Positions 1 to 8,870 of a stretch of DNA of 64,000 nucleotides are shown here, piece by piece. The stretch is from NCBI RefSeq assembly GCF_016587415.1, contig NZ_BNJI01000002.1, forward strand, positions 1,364,001 to 1,428,000. Direction: 5' to 3'. How positions within the stretch are numbered: position 1 is the stretch's first letter; each line of letters begins with the position of its first letter. Both the position numbers and the translations under genes were made by a program. Source of the stretch: Ktedonobacter sp. SOSP1-85 (GTDB lineage Bacteria > Chloroflexota > Ktedonobacteria > Ktedonobacterales > Ktedonobacteraceae). The notes under the pieces were generated by a model. The model made no database searches. It was given only the letters and a program-made list of their open reading frames with translations, and was not told the DNA's origin.

Positions 1-552
1 TCAATCCTTCGGCCTTCTTCGGTCGAGAAGTGGCGGGAATTTCCCGATCATCTTGCCGTGAATTTACAAATGACGAGTATTGCGAGCCCCTTCTGGAGCC
101 ATATGTTCAGACAACCAATGCTCGATTCCTCGATTTCGCGCCGATTTCCTTGGTTTCGCCCTAAAATCCGCAGGAGTTTGGCCCAATTTACTAGTTAGCC
201 CTCCAATGGTGTAAATATTGGAATTCGATGAGGTAATGCGCGACAATTATCTGAGGTAATTCTTCATCAAGAAAAATCGCTTCACAGGCCCTTCGGGCTT
301 TTTCCATGGAAAGATTGCCTCAGAGAGTTCCCAAAAGAGTACCTCATCGAATTCCAATATTTACACCAATGGAAGCACTTGCTTTCCCATGTGAGCACTG
401 AGACATATTGACTTGAGCAAACCGCTTCATACCTGGGGTATGAGGAGAGAAGAGTGGAAATAACGATGGGATCTCCACCCCTTACTCAAGCAGAAGTCAA
501 CAAGAGTAAAGTAGCAGCTTACGTAGTACTGGACCTCGTAAGCTTGCTCGTC
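1..552. other. Intergenic region with no convincing gene
   Basis: I see no recognisable gene here. An ATG at 466 opens a 52-codon frame that runs to 624 and overlaps the 3' end of the methyltransferase on the other strand. It resembles no family I know and has no good ribosome site. The inverted repeat at 207-368, listed separately, is the only clear structure. Confidence 0.5.
207..368. repeat. Perfect 29-bp inverted repeat, MITE-like hairpin
   Basis: Bases 207-235 are exactly the reverse complement of 340-368. Between the arms lies a 104-bp centre with a weaker nested repeat (CTGAGGTAAT near 252 against ATTGCCTCAG near 314). The whole unit could fold into a long hairpin. No transposase is nearby and no target duplication is evident, so a non-autonomous element is an inference. 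Confidence 0.7.
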
Positions 553-1323
553 TCATTGATGAGCAATAAAGACGAACTCTTGGCCGGGGCGGTCGGGGGC
601 ATCTCGAACCGCTTCCACCGTTAATTGAGCACGGGAAAGTGTCTCTGTAACTTCTGATTGAGTGCGGAACCGTAACGTTGACTCGGATGTCATTGTGCTC
701 CCGTCCTTATGAAATACGTATATGCTGCGAAAAGAGACGAGCGGTAGCTGCACGTTCACCCAATCCACCCAGGACTCGACCGTGCCGATTTCAGGCGCTT
801 CAATCGTCGTGTAGGTCTGCTCTCGGTTCAAGCCCTTCCATACTTCCTTATCTGGATTCCGCGTCTCAAAGACAAGCCTCCCATGCGGGCGAAGTGCATC
901 GCGACACGCGCGAAGAGTCGCCATCCATTCCTCGTCCGTAACGAATACTTGTGCCACATTGCCAGTCATCGTGATGAGGTCAGCACTCAATCCTTGAAGC
1001 TGCTTTGCAGTACCCGTGATCCAACGAACTCGGTCGGCATACGCTTTCCGCTTCGCAACGCTCAACGAGGCGGCAGCCGGATCGATGCCAACGACCTCTT
1101 TTCCAAGTGCCGCAAGGCGACAGGCAAGATTCCCAGTTCCGCATCCCAAGTCAATAACAGAATGAGCGTGGAACTCATCTGCCATGGCTAGATATGGAGC
1201 AAGGTCTGGTCGATCCAATCCCTCGAAGAGGTCATAGAGTTCGGCAAGTTTAGGCTCGGCAAATACAGCGTCTGGCATTATGGTGACTCTGTTCTTTTGC
1301 TCCTTATCTACACGACAGTTCAT
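553..1323 (-). CDS. Class I SAM-dependent methyltransferase
   Basis: A 256-residue protein with a Rossmann methyltransferase core. Motif I (VIDLGCGTGN, about residue 57) binds S-adenosylmethionine, followed by the acidic VVGIDP motif and a later LITMTGN segment. The substrate cannot be told; the fold is of the small-molecule type. The start at 1323 is supported by an AAGGA ribosome site 6 bases upstream and by an ATGA overlap with the stop of the upstream TnsA-like gene, so the two are probably translationally coupled. An internal ATG at 1278 is a weaker alternative. Linkage to TnsA suggests it may be transposon cargo; that is inference. Confidence 0.85.
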   Translation of the reverse strand: MNCRVDKEQKNRVTIMPDAVFAEPKLAELYDLFEGLDRPDLAPYLAMADEFHAHSVIDLGCGTGNLACRLAALGKEVVGIDPAAASLSVAKRKAYADRVRWITGTAKQLQGLSADLITMTGNVAQVFVTDEEWMATLRACRDALRPHGRLVFETRNPDKEVWKGLNREQTYTTIEAPEIGTVESWVDWVNVQLPLVSFRSIYVFHKDGSTMTSESTLRFRTQSEVTETLSRAQLTVEAVRDAPDRPGQEFVFIAHQ

Positions 1324-1820
1324 ACGTTTCCTTTATTTAAAAGAGGGACGACTGGTGACAAACGGCGAGCAGCCTCGGCTTTGGCAAGGTTGCGATCACT
1401 GCGTTTATCGTCTTCCATGCCCGCCTCGGCAATGAATGGCGTTCCGTCCGAAAGACGGCCTACCACATTGGGCAGATACTCGTGTGGTTTCCCCTCGAAC
1501 GTGTAGCCAATGGCGAACGGCGCGTGCTTGGGGATCGGCAGTCGATAGGCTGCGGCAAACTGCGGGCCAATATCGCCACGTGCATAGCTGACCACTAGAG
1601 GATGGTACTCAAGCCACAAAAGTAATCGTTCTTCGAGCTGGCTACAGAATGGGAGCTTGACCGGTGCCGCCGCGCTGCTCAGCTTGAAGCTGGGAACCCA
1701 CTCCGAAATGGAGCGGTTCGCGATTTTGAAGAGATCAATGCCTTCTGTAGCTGGCGAGCCTAATGGCGTCCCTCCTGTACGAGCAAAACCATCACCATCA
1801 GCTTGATGATACCCAGACAC
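1320..1820 (-). pseudogene. TnsA-like transposon endonuclease, probably degenerate
   Basis: A 166-residue reading frame resembling the N-terminal nuclease domain of TnsA, which cuts the 5' ends of Tn7-type elements. Visible family features are SQLEERLLLWLEYHPLVVSY (first acidic residue), then HEYLPN and FIAEAG. In TnsA the latter two should read P-D and E-x-K; here they are P-N and E-A-G, so catalytic residues appear to be lost. The GTG at 1820 lies inside the conserved non-coding end of the same transposon family, so the true N-terminus is uncertain. Near 55.3 kb a shorter remnant shares its IDLFKIAN segment and its LNKG C-terminus. The family call rests on motif reading only. Confidence 0.5.
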
Positions 1821-1940
1821 AATTTACAGTGCATGGAGGAAATATACCAGATGGAGAGCGCTTTTCCCAGGGACAAATGTACAGGTGATCACTCTTCGCG
1901 CTGATTGATCACCCGTGACCTCAAAACTTGACCACTCTTG
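1821..1940. repeat. Tn7-like transposon left end (box array), disrupted
   Basis: A conserved end sequence also found near 20.3, 51.9 and 55.4 kb. It holds GATCACTCTTCGC at 1888-1900, a degenerate second copy about 20 bp further on (TTGATCACCC), and a third-like CTTGACCACTCTT just before the ISL3 element begins at 1941. Directly repeated boxes about 21 bp apart beside a tnsA-like gene resemble TnsB-binding sites. The ISL3 insertion has separated this end from whatever lay outside it. Confidence 0.55.
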
Positions 1941-2055
1941 GGGTCTTCCGCTGGTTTGGTGAATCCGCTCACTTGCAAAAAGTACATTTGACAGGTAATG
2001 ATATATTCCTGATGAAAATAATCCTCGTTGTTACCTCATGAGGAGCTTGGTCTTG

Positions 2056-3663
2056 ATGGAAGTGCCATCCTTGCTCTCGCTTCCCGAAGGCTTGTGTATT
2101 GAGTGGATACATCCGCAAGGTACTGATCTTTCGGTTGGAGTGGTTTCAGTGCGCCCCTCTTCTTGCTGCCCGCTGTGTGCTCAAGCTTCATCGCAGGTCC
2201 ACAGCCAGTATCAGCGGACGCTGCGTGATGTCCCTTGCGGAGGGCGCTCAGTTGTCCTTCGCCTCTCTGTCCGCAAGTTCTTCTGCCGTAATCCTGATTG
2301 CCCTCGAAGAATCTTTACCGAAAGGCTTCCTCCCTTTGTTCAGCCCCATGCGCAGGTGACGACCCGGCTGTTTGAAGCAGCGCAGGCCATCGGACTTGCT
2401 ACGAGTGGGGAATTGGGAACACGTCTCGCTGGCCTTATCGGAATACACACGTCACCCACTACCATGCTTCGCCGTATCATGGCCCTTGCCCCATGCTTCA
2501 CCCCACAGGTTTCCTACTTAGGAATAGACGACTGGTCATTTCGCCGTAGGCGAAAGTATGGGACGATTCTTGTGGACTTAACCACCCACACCATTATTGA
2601 TCTGCTCCCGGATCGTCGTGTTGAGACATCCGCAGCTTGGATGCGAAGTCACCCAGAAATCGAGATAGTAAGCCGTGACCGAGGTGAAGATTATGCAGCA
2701 GCAACTCGACTCGGCGCTCCTCAAGCCACTCAGTGTGCGGATCGGTTTCATGTGCTCAAAAACCTCGGTGAGGATCTGGAGGGAGTTCTGGCACGCCATC
2801 TGGCTGCACATCGGACCCGCTTGGCTGAGGAATCAAGAGCCACCCCTCTCGAAACTTTGCACCCCATCCATCCGCCGAAGCTGAAGCCGAAGCAAGCCGA
2901 GCTGAGTTGGGCGAAGCGAGAGGAGCGCTTGGCGAAATACGAGCAAATTGTCACCTTACGCCAACAGGGCTTGTCGCAGACCGCTATCGCTGAGCGGGTA
3001 GGAGTCGCCCATTCTACCGTCTCGCGGTGGTTGCGTTGTGGCGCATTCCCAGAACAACAACCGCGCCCACGAAAGATGGAGCTGGATTCACACCTGTCCT
3101 ATCTTCGCCAATGTTGGGAAGCTGGCTGTCACAATATTGCTCAGTTGTATCGAGAACTCGTCGCCCGTGGCTACACTCACTCCTACTGGTCAGTCTATGA
3201 GCAGCTGGTCCGTTTCCTTCCAGAGGGAAGAAAGAATCAAGAGACTCCCGAGCAGCTTCCGCATCCTCCGGTACTCGCACGGCAGGCAGTGTTCCTTTTT
3301 CTTCGCCGCCCTGACGACCTTGAGGCAGACGAACAAGAAACGCTAGCCCAGCTTCGGTCTCTGCACTCCGAAGTTGATCAGGCGTATGAGTTGGTCCAAC
3401 AGTTTGCTCAGATGTTGCGGACGCGCACCGGAGAACAGCTCGACGCCTGGCTTGAGAAAGTGAGAGCCAGCCAGATCAGCGAGTTGCAGCGTTTTGTGGC
3501 AAGCATCGAACGTGACAAAACGGCAGTCGTCGCAGGGCTGACTCTTCCCCTCAGCAATGGAGTCGTCGAAGGAAAAGTGAACAAACTCAAGCTGATTAAA
3601 AGGATGGGATTTGGGAGGACAGGATTCCCACTGCTGCGCCAGCGCGTGCTCCATGCTCTGTAG
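2056..3663 (+). CDS. ISL3-family transposase
   Basis: DDE transposase of the ISL3 family, about 535 residues from this start. The N-terminus carries the ISL3 zinc finger (CPLCAQ...CRNPDC). The catalytic core has LGIDDW, then SRDRG followed by the ADRFHVLKNL segment typical of ISL3, and a C-terminal E in SNGVVEGKVNKLK. An inserted helix-turn-helix (LSQTAIAERVGVAHSTVSRW) lies mid-protein, as in the longer ISL3 variants. ATG at 2056 is chosen because AGGAG sits 10 bases upstream; the in-frame ATG at 2038 has no ribosome site. Apparently intact. Confidence 0.92.
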   Translation: MEVPSLLSLPEGLCIEWIHPQGTDLSVGVVSVRPSSCCPLCAQASSQVHSQYQRTLRDVPCGGRSVVLRLSVRKFFCRNPDCPRRIFTERLPPFVQPHAQVTTRLFEAAQAIGLATSGELGTRLAGLIGIHTSPTTMLRRIMALAPCFTPQVSYLGIDDWSFRRRRKYGTILVDLTTHTIIDLLPDRRVETSAAWMRSHPEIEIVSRDRGEDYAAATRLGAPQATQCADRFHVLKNLGEDLEGVLARHLAAHRTRLAEESRATPLETLHPIHPPKLKPKQAELSWAKREERLAKYEQIVTLRQQGLSQTAIAERVGVAHSTVSRWLRCGAFPEQQPRPRKMELDSHLSYLRQCWEAGCHNIAQLYRELVARGYTHSYWSVYEQLVRFLPEGRKNQETPEQLPHPPVLARQAVFLFLRRPDDLEADEQETLAQLRSLHSEVDQAYELVQQFAQMLRTRTGEQLDAWLEKVRASQISELQRFVASIERDKTAVVAGLTLPLSNGVVEGKVNKLKLIKRMGFGRTGFPLLRQRVLHAL

Positions 3664-3669
3664 TGATGC

Positions 3670-4131
3670 TCAAACGTTGCTTACGATCTTTTGAGTGTAG
3701 ACCGTTCCGACACCTGCTTCTCCAGAGAGCCATCGACGTAGTGGCTCACAATCATACCAGTCAAGCACGCTCAAAAGTTCAAGCACTTCTTGTTCACCCC
3801 TCCACTGGGCTTGCTGCACCAGCCCATCGGGATCTTGTGGGTGTATCTCTCCAGTCACTTCGCAAGAAAAATGAAAGGCGAAACCAGCTTCACGCAGGCC
3901 TTGTTCAGTCTCCCGAAACAGTTGAACAACAAAGGCCAAGACAGGCGTTCCTTCGAGCTGCAAACCCGTTTCTTCACGCAATTCTCTTTGCAATGCGTCT
4001 ACCAGCCCTTCTCCTGCCTCTACCACGCCACCAGGTAACCACCAGGAAAGATGATCACTCCCATGGTGCTTCACTAACAGACATTTTCCATCACGTCTTG
4101 CTAATGCCAATGCAGTATGCTGATAAGCCAT
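3670..4131 (-). CDS. Nudix hydrolase (ISL3 cargo)
   Basis: A 153-residue Nudix protein that would hydrolyse a nucleoside diphosphate linked to another moiety. The Nudix box is complete: G35, E41, R49, E50, E53, E54 and G56 fit GX5EX7REUXEEXGU. The substrate is unknown. ATG at 4131 is preferred because AGGAG lies about 11 bases upstream; a longer frame begins at 4188. It ends 6 bp from the transposase stop in convergent orientation and lies wholly inside the 33-bp element repeats, so it should move with the element. Confidence 0.9.
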   Translation of the reverse strand: MAYQHTALALARRDGKCLLVKHHGSDHLSWWLPGGVVEAGEGLVDALQRELREETGLQLEGTPVLAFVVQLFRETEQGLREAGFAFHFSCEVTGEIHPQDPDGLVQQAQWRGEQEVLELLSVLDWYDCEPLRRWLSGEAGVGTVYTQKIVSNV

Positions 4132-4451
4132 TGATGGTTCTTCTCCTATACTCTTTTCTTTGTATAGTAGGCCCATTTTGCATTTCAAGCAAACTTTTTT
4201 CGTATGAAAGACGAATGGACAGTAAAACTCCCTCTTTCAAGTTGCAAGCTAGTGAGCGGATTCACCAAACCAGCGGAAGACCCGAATGTTCGACAATTTT
4301 TAAGGTCAATGATGGGAATTTTGGGCCAATCATGGGAATGAACCATCTCTCAAGATGCAAATCCGCACCAGAAGGGCTGTTACACGCATGCAAGCGCGTA
4401 AATTCGCGGAAGAACAGACAGCCATTTTTAGCTCCTCATTGTTTTCCTGAA

Positions 4452-4835
4452 CTATTTCTCCTGATGCTCGACCCACTGAGCTCGCCAGGCAGGTGGCTCG
4501 AACGGATCAGCAAAGTACTGTGTCTCGTGGGCAACTTTGCCATCGCAAAACTCCATAATGCTAACGGTTTGCGTTGGCTGCTCGTTATAGCTGAGCACAT
4601 ACTCGGTGATCCAGAGATCGCCGCTGCCAAGGATGCGCCGGATGGTGAAGCCCAGCTTCGCCGGGTGATGTCCGCGAAGGGCCTGAATGTTGTGGCGACC
4701 ACGGATTCGCTCGCCCGACTGAGGATACTCGACCAGGACATCATCGTGATAGATCTCGTGTTCCGCTTCAATGTCGCCAGCCGCAGAGGCTGCCCAGTGC
4801 CGATCCAGGGCTGTCCGAATGTCTTGGTTTTCCAT
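4452..4835 (-). CDS. SnoaL/NTF2-like protein
   Basis: A 127-residue protein of the NTF2-like (SnoaL) fold. The pattern is typical: an N-terminal helix (IRTALDRHWAASAAGD), an acidic HDDVLVEYPQSGERIRGR strand, a central GDLWITEYVL strand and a terminal DGKVAHETQYFADPFEPP segment. Such proteins are small enzymes or ligand binders; no specific activity can be read. ATG at 4835 has AAAGGGA upstream; the longer frame from 4931 has none. It stands alone, with no operon partner. Confidence 0.8.
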   Translation of the reverse strand: MENQDIRTALDRHWAASAAGDIEAEHEIYHDDVLVEYPQSGERIRGRHNIQALRGHHPAKLGFTIRRILGSGDLWITEYVLSYNEQPTQTVSIMEFCDGKVAHETQYFADPFEPPAWRAQWVEHQEK

Positions 4836-5407
4836 GGTTTTTTCCCTTTCGCTCGTACAAAGCAACATGTATCTCCTGTGAGGATGCCACAGTGCCATAT
4901 GCGTATGAAGGCTAGAGATATATATCGACATACTTTCTTGTGTGCGTAGTTCAACGACCGTTCTACAGAGGCGCAGGCGAATACCTTGAGGGGCAAGCGT
5001 CAGGGCTATTGCATTCTCCCTGAACTCTCTCTAACCATGTTGCCCCTGAAATCACGAACGTTGGAAATGGCCCTACAATGGCGTCAGGTAAGAGCATGGA
5101 TGGATAACCTCCTCGGTAAGATGGGTTTTGAGCAACTTCTATCTTACTTCAGTGGCTGCTTCATGCCTCCTCTCTTAGCATAAATGTACAAAGTTAAGCT
5201 AAGGCCCCGAAGTGGACAAGAGCCCGCAATGTTGGGATGTACACAGCAATCCTCGTGAGGCATGTGAAGCGCTCAAACGGCTTCTCATGCTCATCTCTCT
5301 CAGAGAGAAAGAAAAGAGCGCTCATCGTCGTCAGTACGTCTCTCACCAGGAAGCCCGGCGCAGAAGCAGAGGAGAGAGACTGTCTATGCCGTGATGGAAG
5401 ACACGCA
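4836..5407. other. Intergenic, nothing recognisable
   Basis: About 570 bases between the SnoaL-like gene and the LysR gene. The open frames here are short, overlap one another and resemble no family. I see no repeat, terminator or RNA signal I would defend. Confidence 0.5.
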
Positions 5408-6307
5408 TCATGCCAGGGAGAGGCGAGCAAAATAATCAATGACAAACTGGCGGAATTGCAGTGCCGCCATTGAGAGGCGACGATCGGTCAGCCAGGAGAG
5501 TCCGATCGTACGCTGACACTTCGGCTCTGAAATCGGCATTTGGATGATGGCTGGATCGACTAATCCGTGCCAGGAAATCGCTGGCGCAAAAGCGATGCCT
5601 TGCTCCGCTCTGATCAATCCTCGAATCGTCGAGGGGTCGTCACTTTCAAAAACGATCCTGGGACGAAAGCCAGCCTGTTGGCAGAAACTATCGGTCAGTT
5701 CACGCCAGCCGTTCCCTGGCTGCATGTTGATAAAGGCTTCCTGGGCAACCTCCTGCAGACGAATCTGGGAGCGCCGGGCCAACGGGTGGGCTGAGGGAAA
5801 AGCAAGCCAAATATCCTCAGTCAGCAGGGGAACGCTGGTGATGCCCGGCTGTTGGAGTGGAGGAGAGGAGATACACAGGTCACATGTTCCCCTGGCAAGG
5901 TGCTGCACCAGGCTGGTGACGGAATTGGCCTGATGCCCCGAGAGCAAAAAATGAACGCCCGGGTGATCTTTGCGAAAGGCGCTGAGCAGATCTGGAAGCA
6001 GGTGGGTTGCCACATGCATCGCGAGCCCAATCTGTCCTTGCCTGCCATCCGCGAGATCGCTCAGGTCACGCCTGCCCAGTTCAAGTTCCTCGAAGATGCG
6101 CTCAACGCGCTGGACATACGCCTGACCAAAGTGATTCAGGCGTATGTTTCGCCCCAGACGGTCAAATAAAGGCACGCCCAACTCTTCCTCCAAGCGAGCA
6201 ATGGTCTGGCTGAGAGGGGGTTGGGCAATCCCCAACTCATCCGCTGCACGGGTCATGTGCTCCAATCGTGCAACGGTCAGGAAATATTTGAGCTGCAAGA
6301 GTTCCAC
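5408..6307 (-). CDS. LysR-family transcriptional regulator
   Basis: A 299-residue LysR regulator. Residues 1-60 form the winged helix-turn-helix (LKYFLTVARLEHMTRAADEL, AQPPLSQTIARLEEELGVPLF). The rest is a two-lobed periplasmic-binding-like effector domain. It is transcribed divergently from the aldo-keto reductase at 6475 across a 167-bp AT-rich gap, the classical layout in which LysR controls its neighbour. The effector is unknown. Length and domains are complete. Confidence 0.93.
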   Translation of the reverse strand: MELLQLKYFLTVARLEHMTRAADELGIAQPPLSQTIARLEEELGVPLFDRLGRNIRLNHFGQAYVQRVERIFEELELGRRDLSDLADGRQGQIGLAMHVATHLLPDLLSAFRKDHPGVHFLLSGHQANSVTSLVQHLARGTCDLCISSPPLQQPGITSVPLLTEDIWLAFPSAHPLARRSQIRLQEVAQEAFINMQPGNGWRELTDSFCQQAGFRPRIVFESDDPSTIRGLIRAEQGIAFAPAISWHGLVDPAIIQMPISEPKCQRTIGLSWLTDRRLSMAALQFRQFVIDYFARLSLA

Positions 6308-6474
6308 CGTTTCTCTCCTTTTTCATACTATATAATATATGATAGCGATATTATACTATATATTGGACGGTATGAAAAAGCGATGGTATATTCTTCTCAA
6401 GAGAAACAAACTTAGAACGTCTCTTCGTCAATTACAGTGCACACGCTCAGTAGCATGCCAGAAAGAAGCTCTAA
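6308..6474. promoter_or_regulatory. Divergent LysR/AKR control region
   Basis: The gap holds ATACTATATA twice in direct orientation, at about 6325 and 6353, and an outer inverted repeat CTTTTTCATA (6318-6327) against TATGAAAAAG (6371-6380). This is a plausible LysR operator overlapping both promoters. That it is bound by the adjacent LysR protein is inference. Confidence 0.45.
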
Positions 6475-7419
6475 ATGACATTCGATCGCTCTTCTGAACT
6501 TCGATTTGAAACAATACCGCTCAACTTCGGAAGCGGAAAGATTCCATCTCTCGGCTTTGGCACATTGATCCCGGACGCGATCGAGACAAGACGTGCGACC
6601 AGAAGCGCCTTGGAAGTCGGATTTCGACACTTCGATTGTGCCGAACGATATGGGAATGAGCGAGAGGTAGGCGAAGCATTGCAGGCAAAACTCAAGGCTG
6701 ACGGAATCACGCGGGAGGATCTTTTTATCACCACAAAGCTATGGAATACCAACCATCGTCCGGAGCGTGTTGAGCGGGCGTTTGAGGCGAGTCGGAACAG
6801 GCTCGGAATCAGTTTCATAGATCTCTACCTCGTTCACACTCCATTTGCGTTTCGACCGGGGGACGACTATGACCCACGGGATGAACATGGCAATATCCTT
6901 TACGACGAAGGCGTGAGTCTCATCGACACCTGGCGGGCTATGGAAAGTCTCGTTGACGATGGCAAGTGCGGAGCCATTGGATTGTCTGATATCCGTCTCC
7001 AAGAACTCGTGCGCATTTACAATTCTGCGAGGATTAAACCTGCCGTTGTTCAGGTTGAATCGCATCCTTATTTTCCACAAACAGAGTTGTTGGAATTCTG
7101 CAAACAGAAGGGCATTGTGTTCTTGGCATTTGCTCCCTTAGGTCATGGAACAAGGCCGGGCCCTCTCGATGACCCGGCAATTTTGGCAATCGCAAAGGAA
7201 GTCAACCAAACCCCAGCACAGATTCTGCTCGCCTGGGCAATCCAACGTGGCACGGCAGTTCTCACCACTGCGAAGACACCAGCCCGCGCTCAGGAAAACT
7301 TCAACATCCGCGCTATTCCAAAGACCGCTTTTGACAAGATCAACCAAATCCAAACTAGACAGAGACTCAATGCGGTAGTGGAGACCGGGATTCCGGGTTT
7401 CATTCCGAAGCGAAGCTGA
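6475..7419 (+). CDS. Aldo/keto reductase
   Basis: A 314-residue NADPH-dependent aldo/keto reductase (TIM barrel). The catalytic tetrad is visible: D54 and Y59 in HFDCAERYGN, K88 in ITTKLW and H121 in LVHTP. The usual GVSNF loop reads GLSDI, and the cofactor-binding region is present near TTAKTPARAQEN. It probably reduces a carbonyl substrate supplied under control of the divergent LysR gene. The ribosome site is weak (AGAAAG). Confidence 0.92.
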   Translation: MTFDRSSELRFETIPLNFGSGKIPSLGFGTLIPDAIETRRATRSALEVGFRHFDCAERYGNEREVGEALQAKLKADGITREDLFITTKLWNTNHRPERVERAFEASRNRLGISFIDLYLVHTPFAFRPGDDYDPRDEHGNILYDEGVSLIDTWRAMESLVDDGKCGAIGLSDIRLQELVRIYNSARIKPAVVQVESHPYFPQTELLEFCKQKGIVFLAFAPLGHGTRPGPLDDPAILAIAKEVNQTPAQILLAWAIQRGTAVLTTAKTPARAQENFNIRAIPKTAFDKINQIQTRQRLNAVVETGIPGFIPKRS

Positions 7420-7487
7420 ACTATTTGGCCCAGTGCTACGTAAGCTGCTACGAAGTGCAAAGTAGCATGCATCAAGAGCTTGCGATG

Positions 7488-8841
7488 AATTGACATCCTC
7501 CCCATGGCTAAAGCCAGGGGATTCCTCGAGTCACCTCGAGGGGTTCCTGCTTCGCGGAGTCTTGCCCAAACGAGCCAAAACCCGTCCAGGTCTTACGGAC
7601 TCTCCACAGGCGTTAAGGACCGTGAGCCCCACGGTCACAATATTCTTGGCAGCATTGATGTCGCGGTCATGGTGGACACCACACCCTGGACAGTCCCATT
7701 GACGAACATCAAGCGGTAAGGAGGTGAGAATATGCCCACACGCGAAACACCGTTTACTGGAGGGATACCACTTGTCGATCTTGACCACGTTGCGACCGTA
7801 CCAGTCGGCTTTGTATTCCAGTTGGGACACAAACTCGGACCACCCCACATCACTGATGGCTTTGCTGAGGGTCGGGTGCTTGACCATGTTCTTGACCTGC
7901 AAGCTCTCTACGCAGATCGTTTGGTTCTCACGGATCAGGCGAGTCGAGAGCTTGTGCAGAAAGTCACGGCGACGATCAGCGATACGGGCGTGAAGACGTG
8001 CGACCTTGAGACGTGCTTTGTCTCGATTCTTCGACCCCTTTTTCTTCCTGGCATGGCGGCGTTGGGCTTTCGCCAACTTCTTCTCATCCTTGTGAAAGAA
8101 TCTGGGATTGCCCACGACTTCGCCCGTGGAGAGGACGACAAAGGACTTCAAGCCAAGGTCAGCACCAATTGCCTGCTCATTGGCAGGCAATTGGGCAATC
8201 TCGTCTTCCACCAGGATGCTGATGCGCGTAGCGGCCAGCACAGTCTTTGGAGATGGTGACACTCGAAGGGGGGGCGTCTTTTGGCAGAGGGCGCGACCAG
8301 CGTATATCAAGGGGCTCACTCATCTTGGCAAGGGTGAGACAGCCCTTGCGCCAGGTGAAGGCATTGGCGGTATAGGTCGCGGATTGGGTGTTCCGTTTCT
8401 TGTGGAAGGCAGGATATTTGGCACGCCCTTCAAAGAAATTGAGAAACGCTTTGTCCAGGTGACGAAGAGCCTGCTGCAAGGGCACACTAGAAACCTCATT
8501 CAACCAGTGGGTCTCTTCTTGCTGTTTCAGCTCAGTCAGCAAGAGGCTCAGATCTTTGTAATAGAGGCGTCGCTGCTCGTTGTAATAGGCATCAGTTTTC
8601 TTGCGCAAGGCCCAGTTATAGATGAAGCGACAGCACCCAAAGGTCTGAGCAAGGATCTGCTGTTGTTGTGCTGTGGGGTACACCCGGTACTTGAACGCGC
8701 GTTTCTGTTTCATGCATTACATTATAGCATATAAGATGTAAAGATACAACAATGTGCACCACCCTATCCACCTCATAAAAGGAACGCGCCATTCATCCCC
8801 ATGTTTCAAAAACAGGGGTCTTCTGGCGCGGTTTGATAAGG
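7488..8841 (-). mobile_element. IS200/IS605-group TnpB-only element 1
   Basis: Boundaries come from comparison with the related copy at 22677-24270. The right end carries the CATCCTCCCCATGGCTAAAG motif from 7494, where the omega RNA of TnpB is normally encoded. The left end carries a hairpin flanking CATCCCC...AGGGG (about 8789-8838). No TnpA is present, so movement would need a transposase supplied from elsewhere. Confidence 0.75.
7531..8713 (-). pseudogene. TnpB, one frameshift
   Basis: RNA-guided nuclease TnpB in two overlapping frames. The first half (8713 to about 8237) runs to SKDCAGRY. The second half begins ISILVEDEI and contains GADLGLKSF (RuvC D), CVESLQVKNM (E), a CFACGH...CPGC zinc ribbon and HDRDINAAKN (final D). 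A single extra base near 8237 joins them. The copy at 22964-24142 carries the same extra base at the same place. All three RuvC residues survive, so the protein would be functional if the shift were corrected or suppressed. Confidence 0.85.
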
Positions 8842-8870
8842 ACATCCCTCAGCAAGGAGTTGGATCTTAA

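Larger units (their letters stand above)
1941..4283. mobile_element. ISL3-family element with Nudix passenger gene
   Basis: Bounded by perfect 33-bp inverted repeats at 1941-1973 and 4251-4283, each beginning GGGTCTTCCGCTGGTTTGGT from the outside. The 2343-bp unit holds an ISL3 transposase (+) and a convergent Nudix hydrolase (-) separated by 6 bp. No 8-bp target duplication is visible (flanks CACTCTTG and GAATGTTC), so one flank may have been rearranged. Confidence 0.88.

Noticed and set aside
64..246. 60-codon minus-strand frame at the window start
   Set aside because: It overlaps the inverted repeat, has no ribosome site and resembles no protein.
466..624. 52-codon plus-strand frame ending inside the methyltransferase gene
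   Set aside because: Antisense overlap with a clear gene and no family resemblance; kept only as a note in the first region.
1320..1940. CRISPR-associated transposon
   Set aside because: Only a TnsA-like remnant and end boxes are present. No TnsB, TnsC, TniQ, Cascade or Cas12k, and no repeat-spacer array.
3663..4949. 428-codon plus-strand frame after the ISL3 transposase
   Set aside because: It runs antisense through the Nudix and SnoaL-like genes, which have clear motifs.
5194..5473. Several overlapping frames upstream of the LysR gene
   Set aside because: They overlap each other on both strands and have no domain-like pattern or ribosome site.
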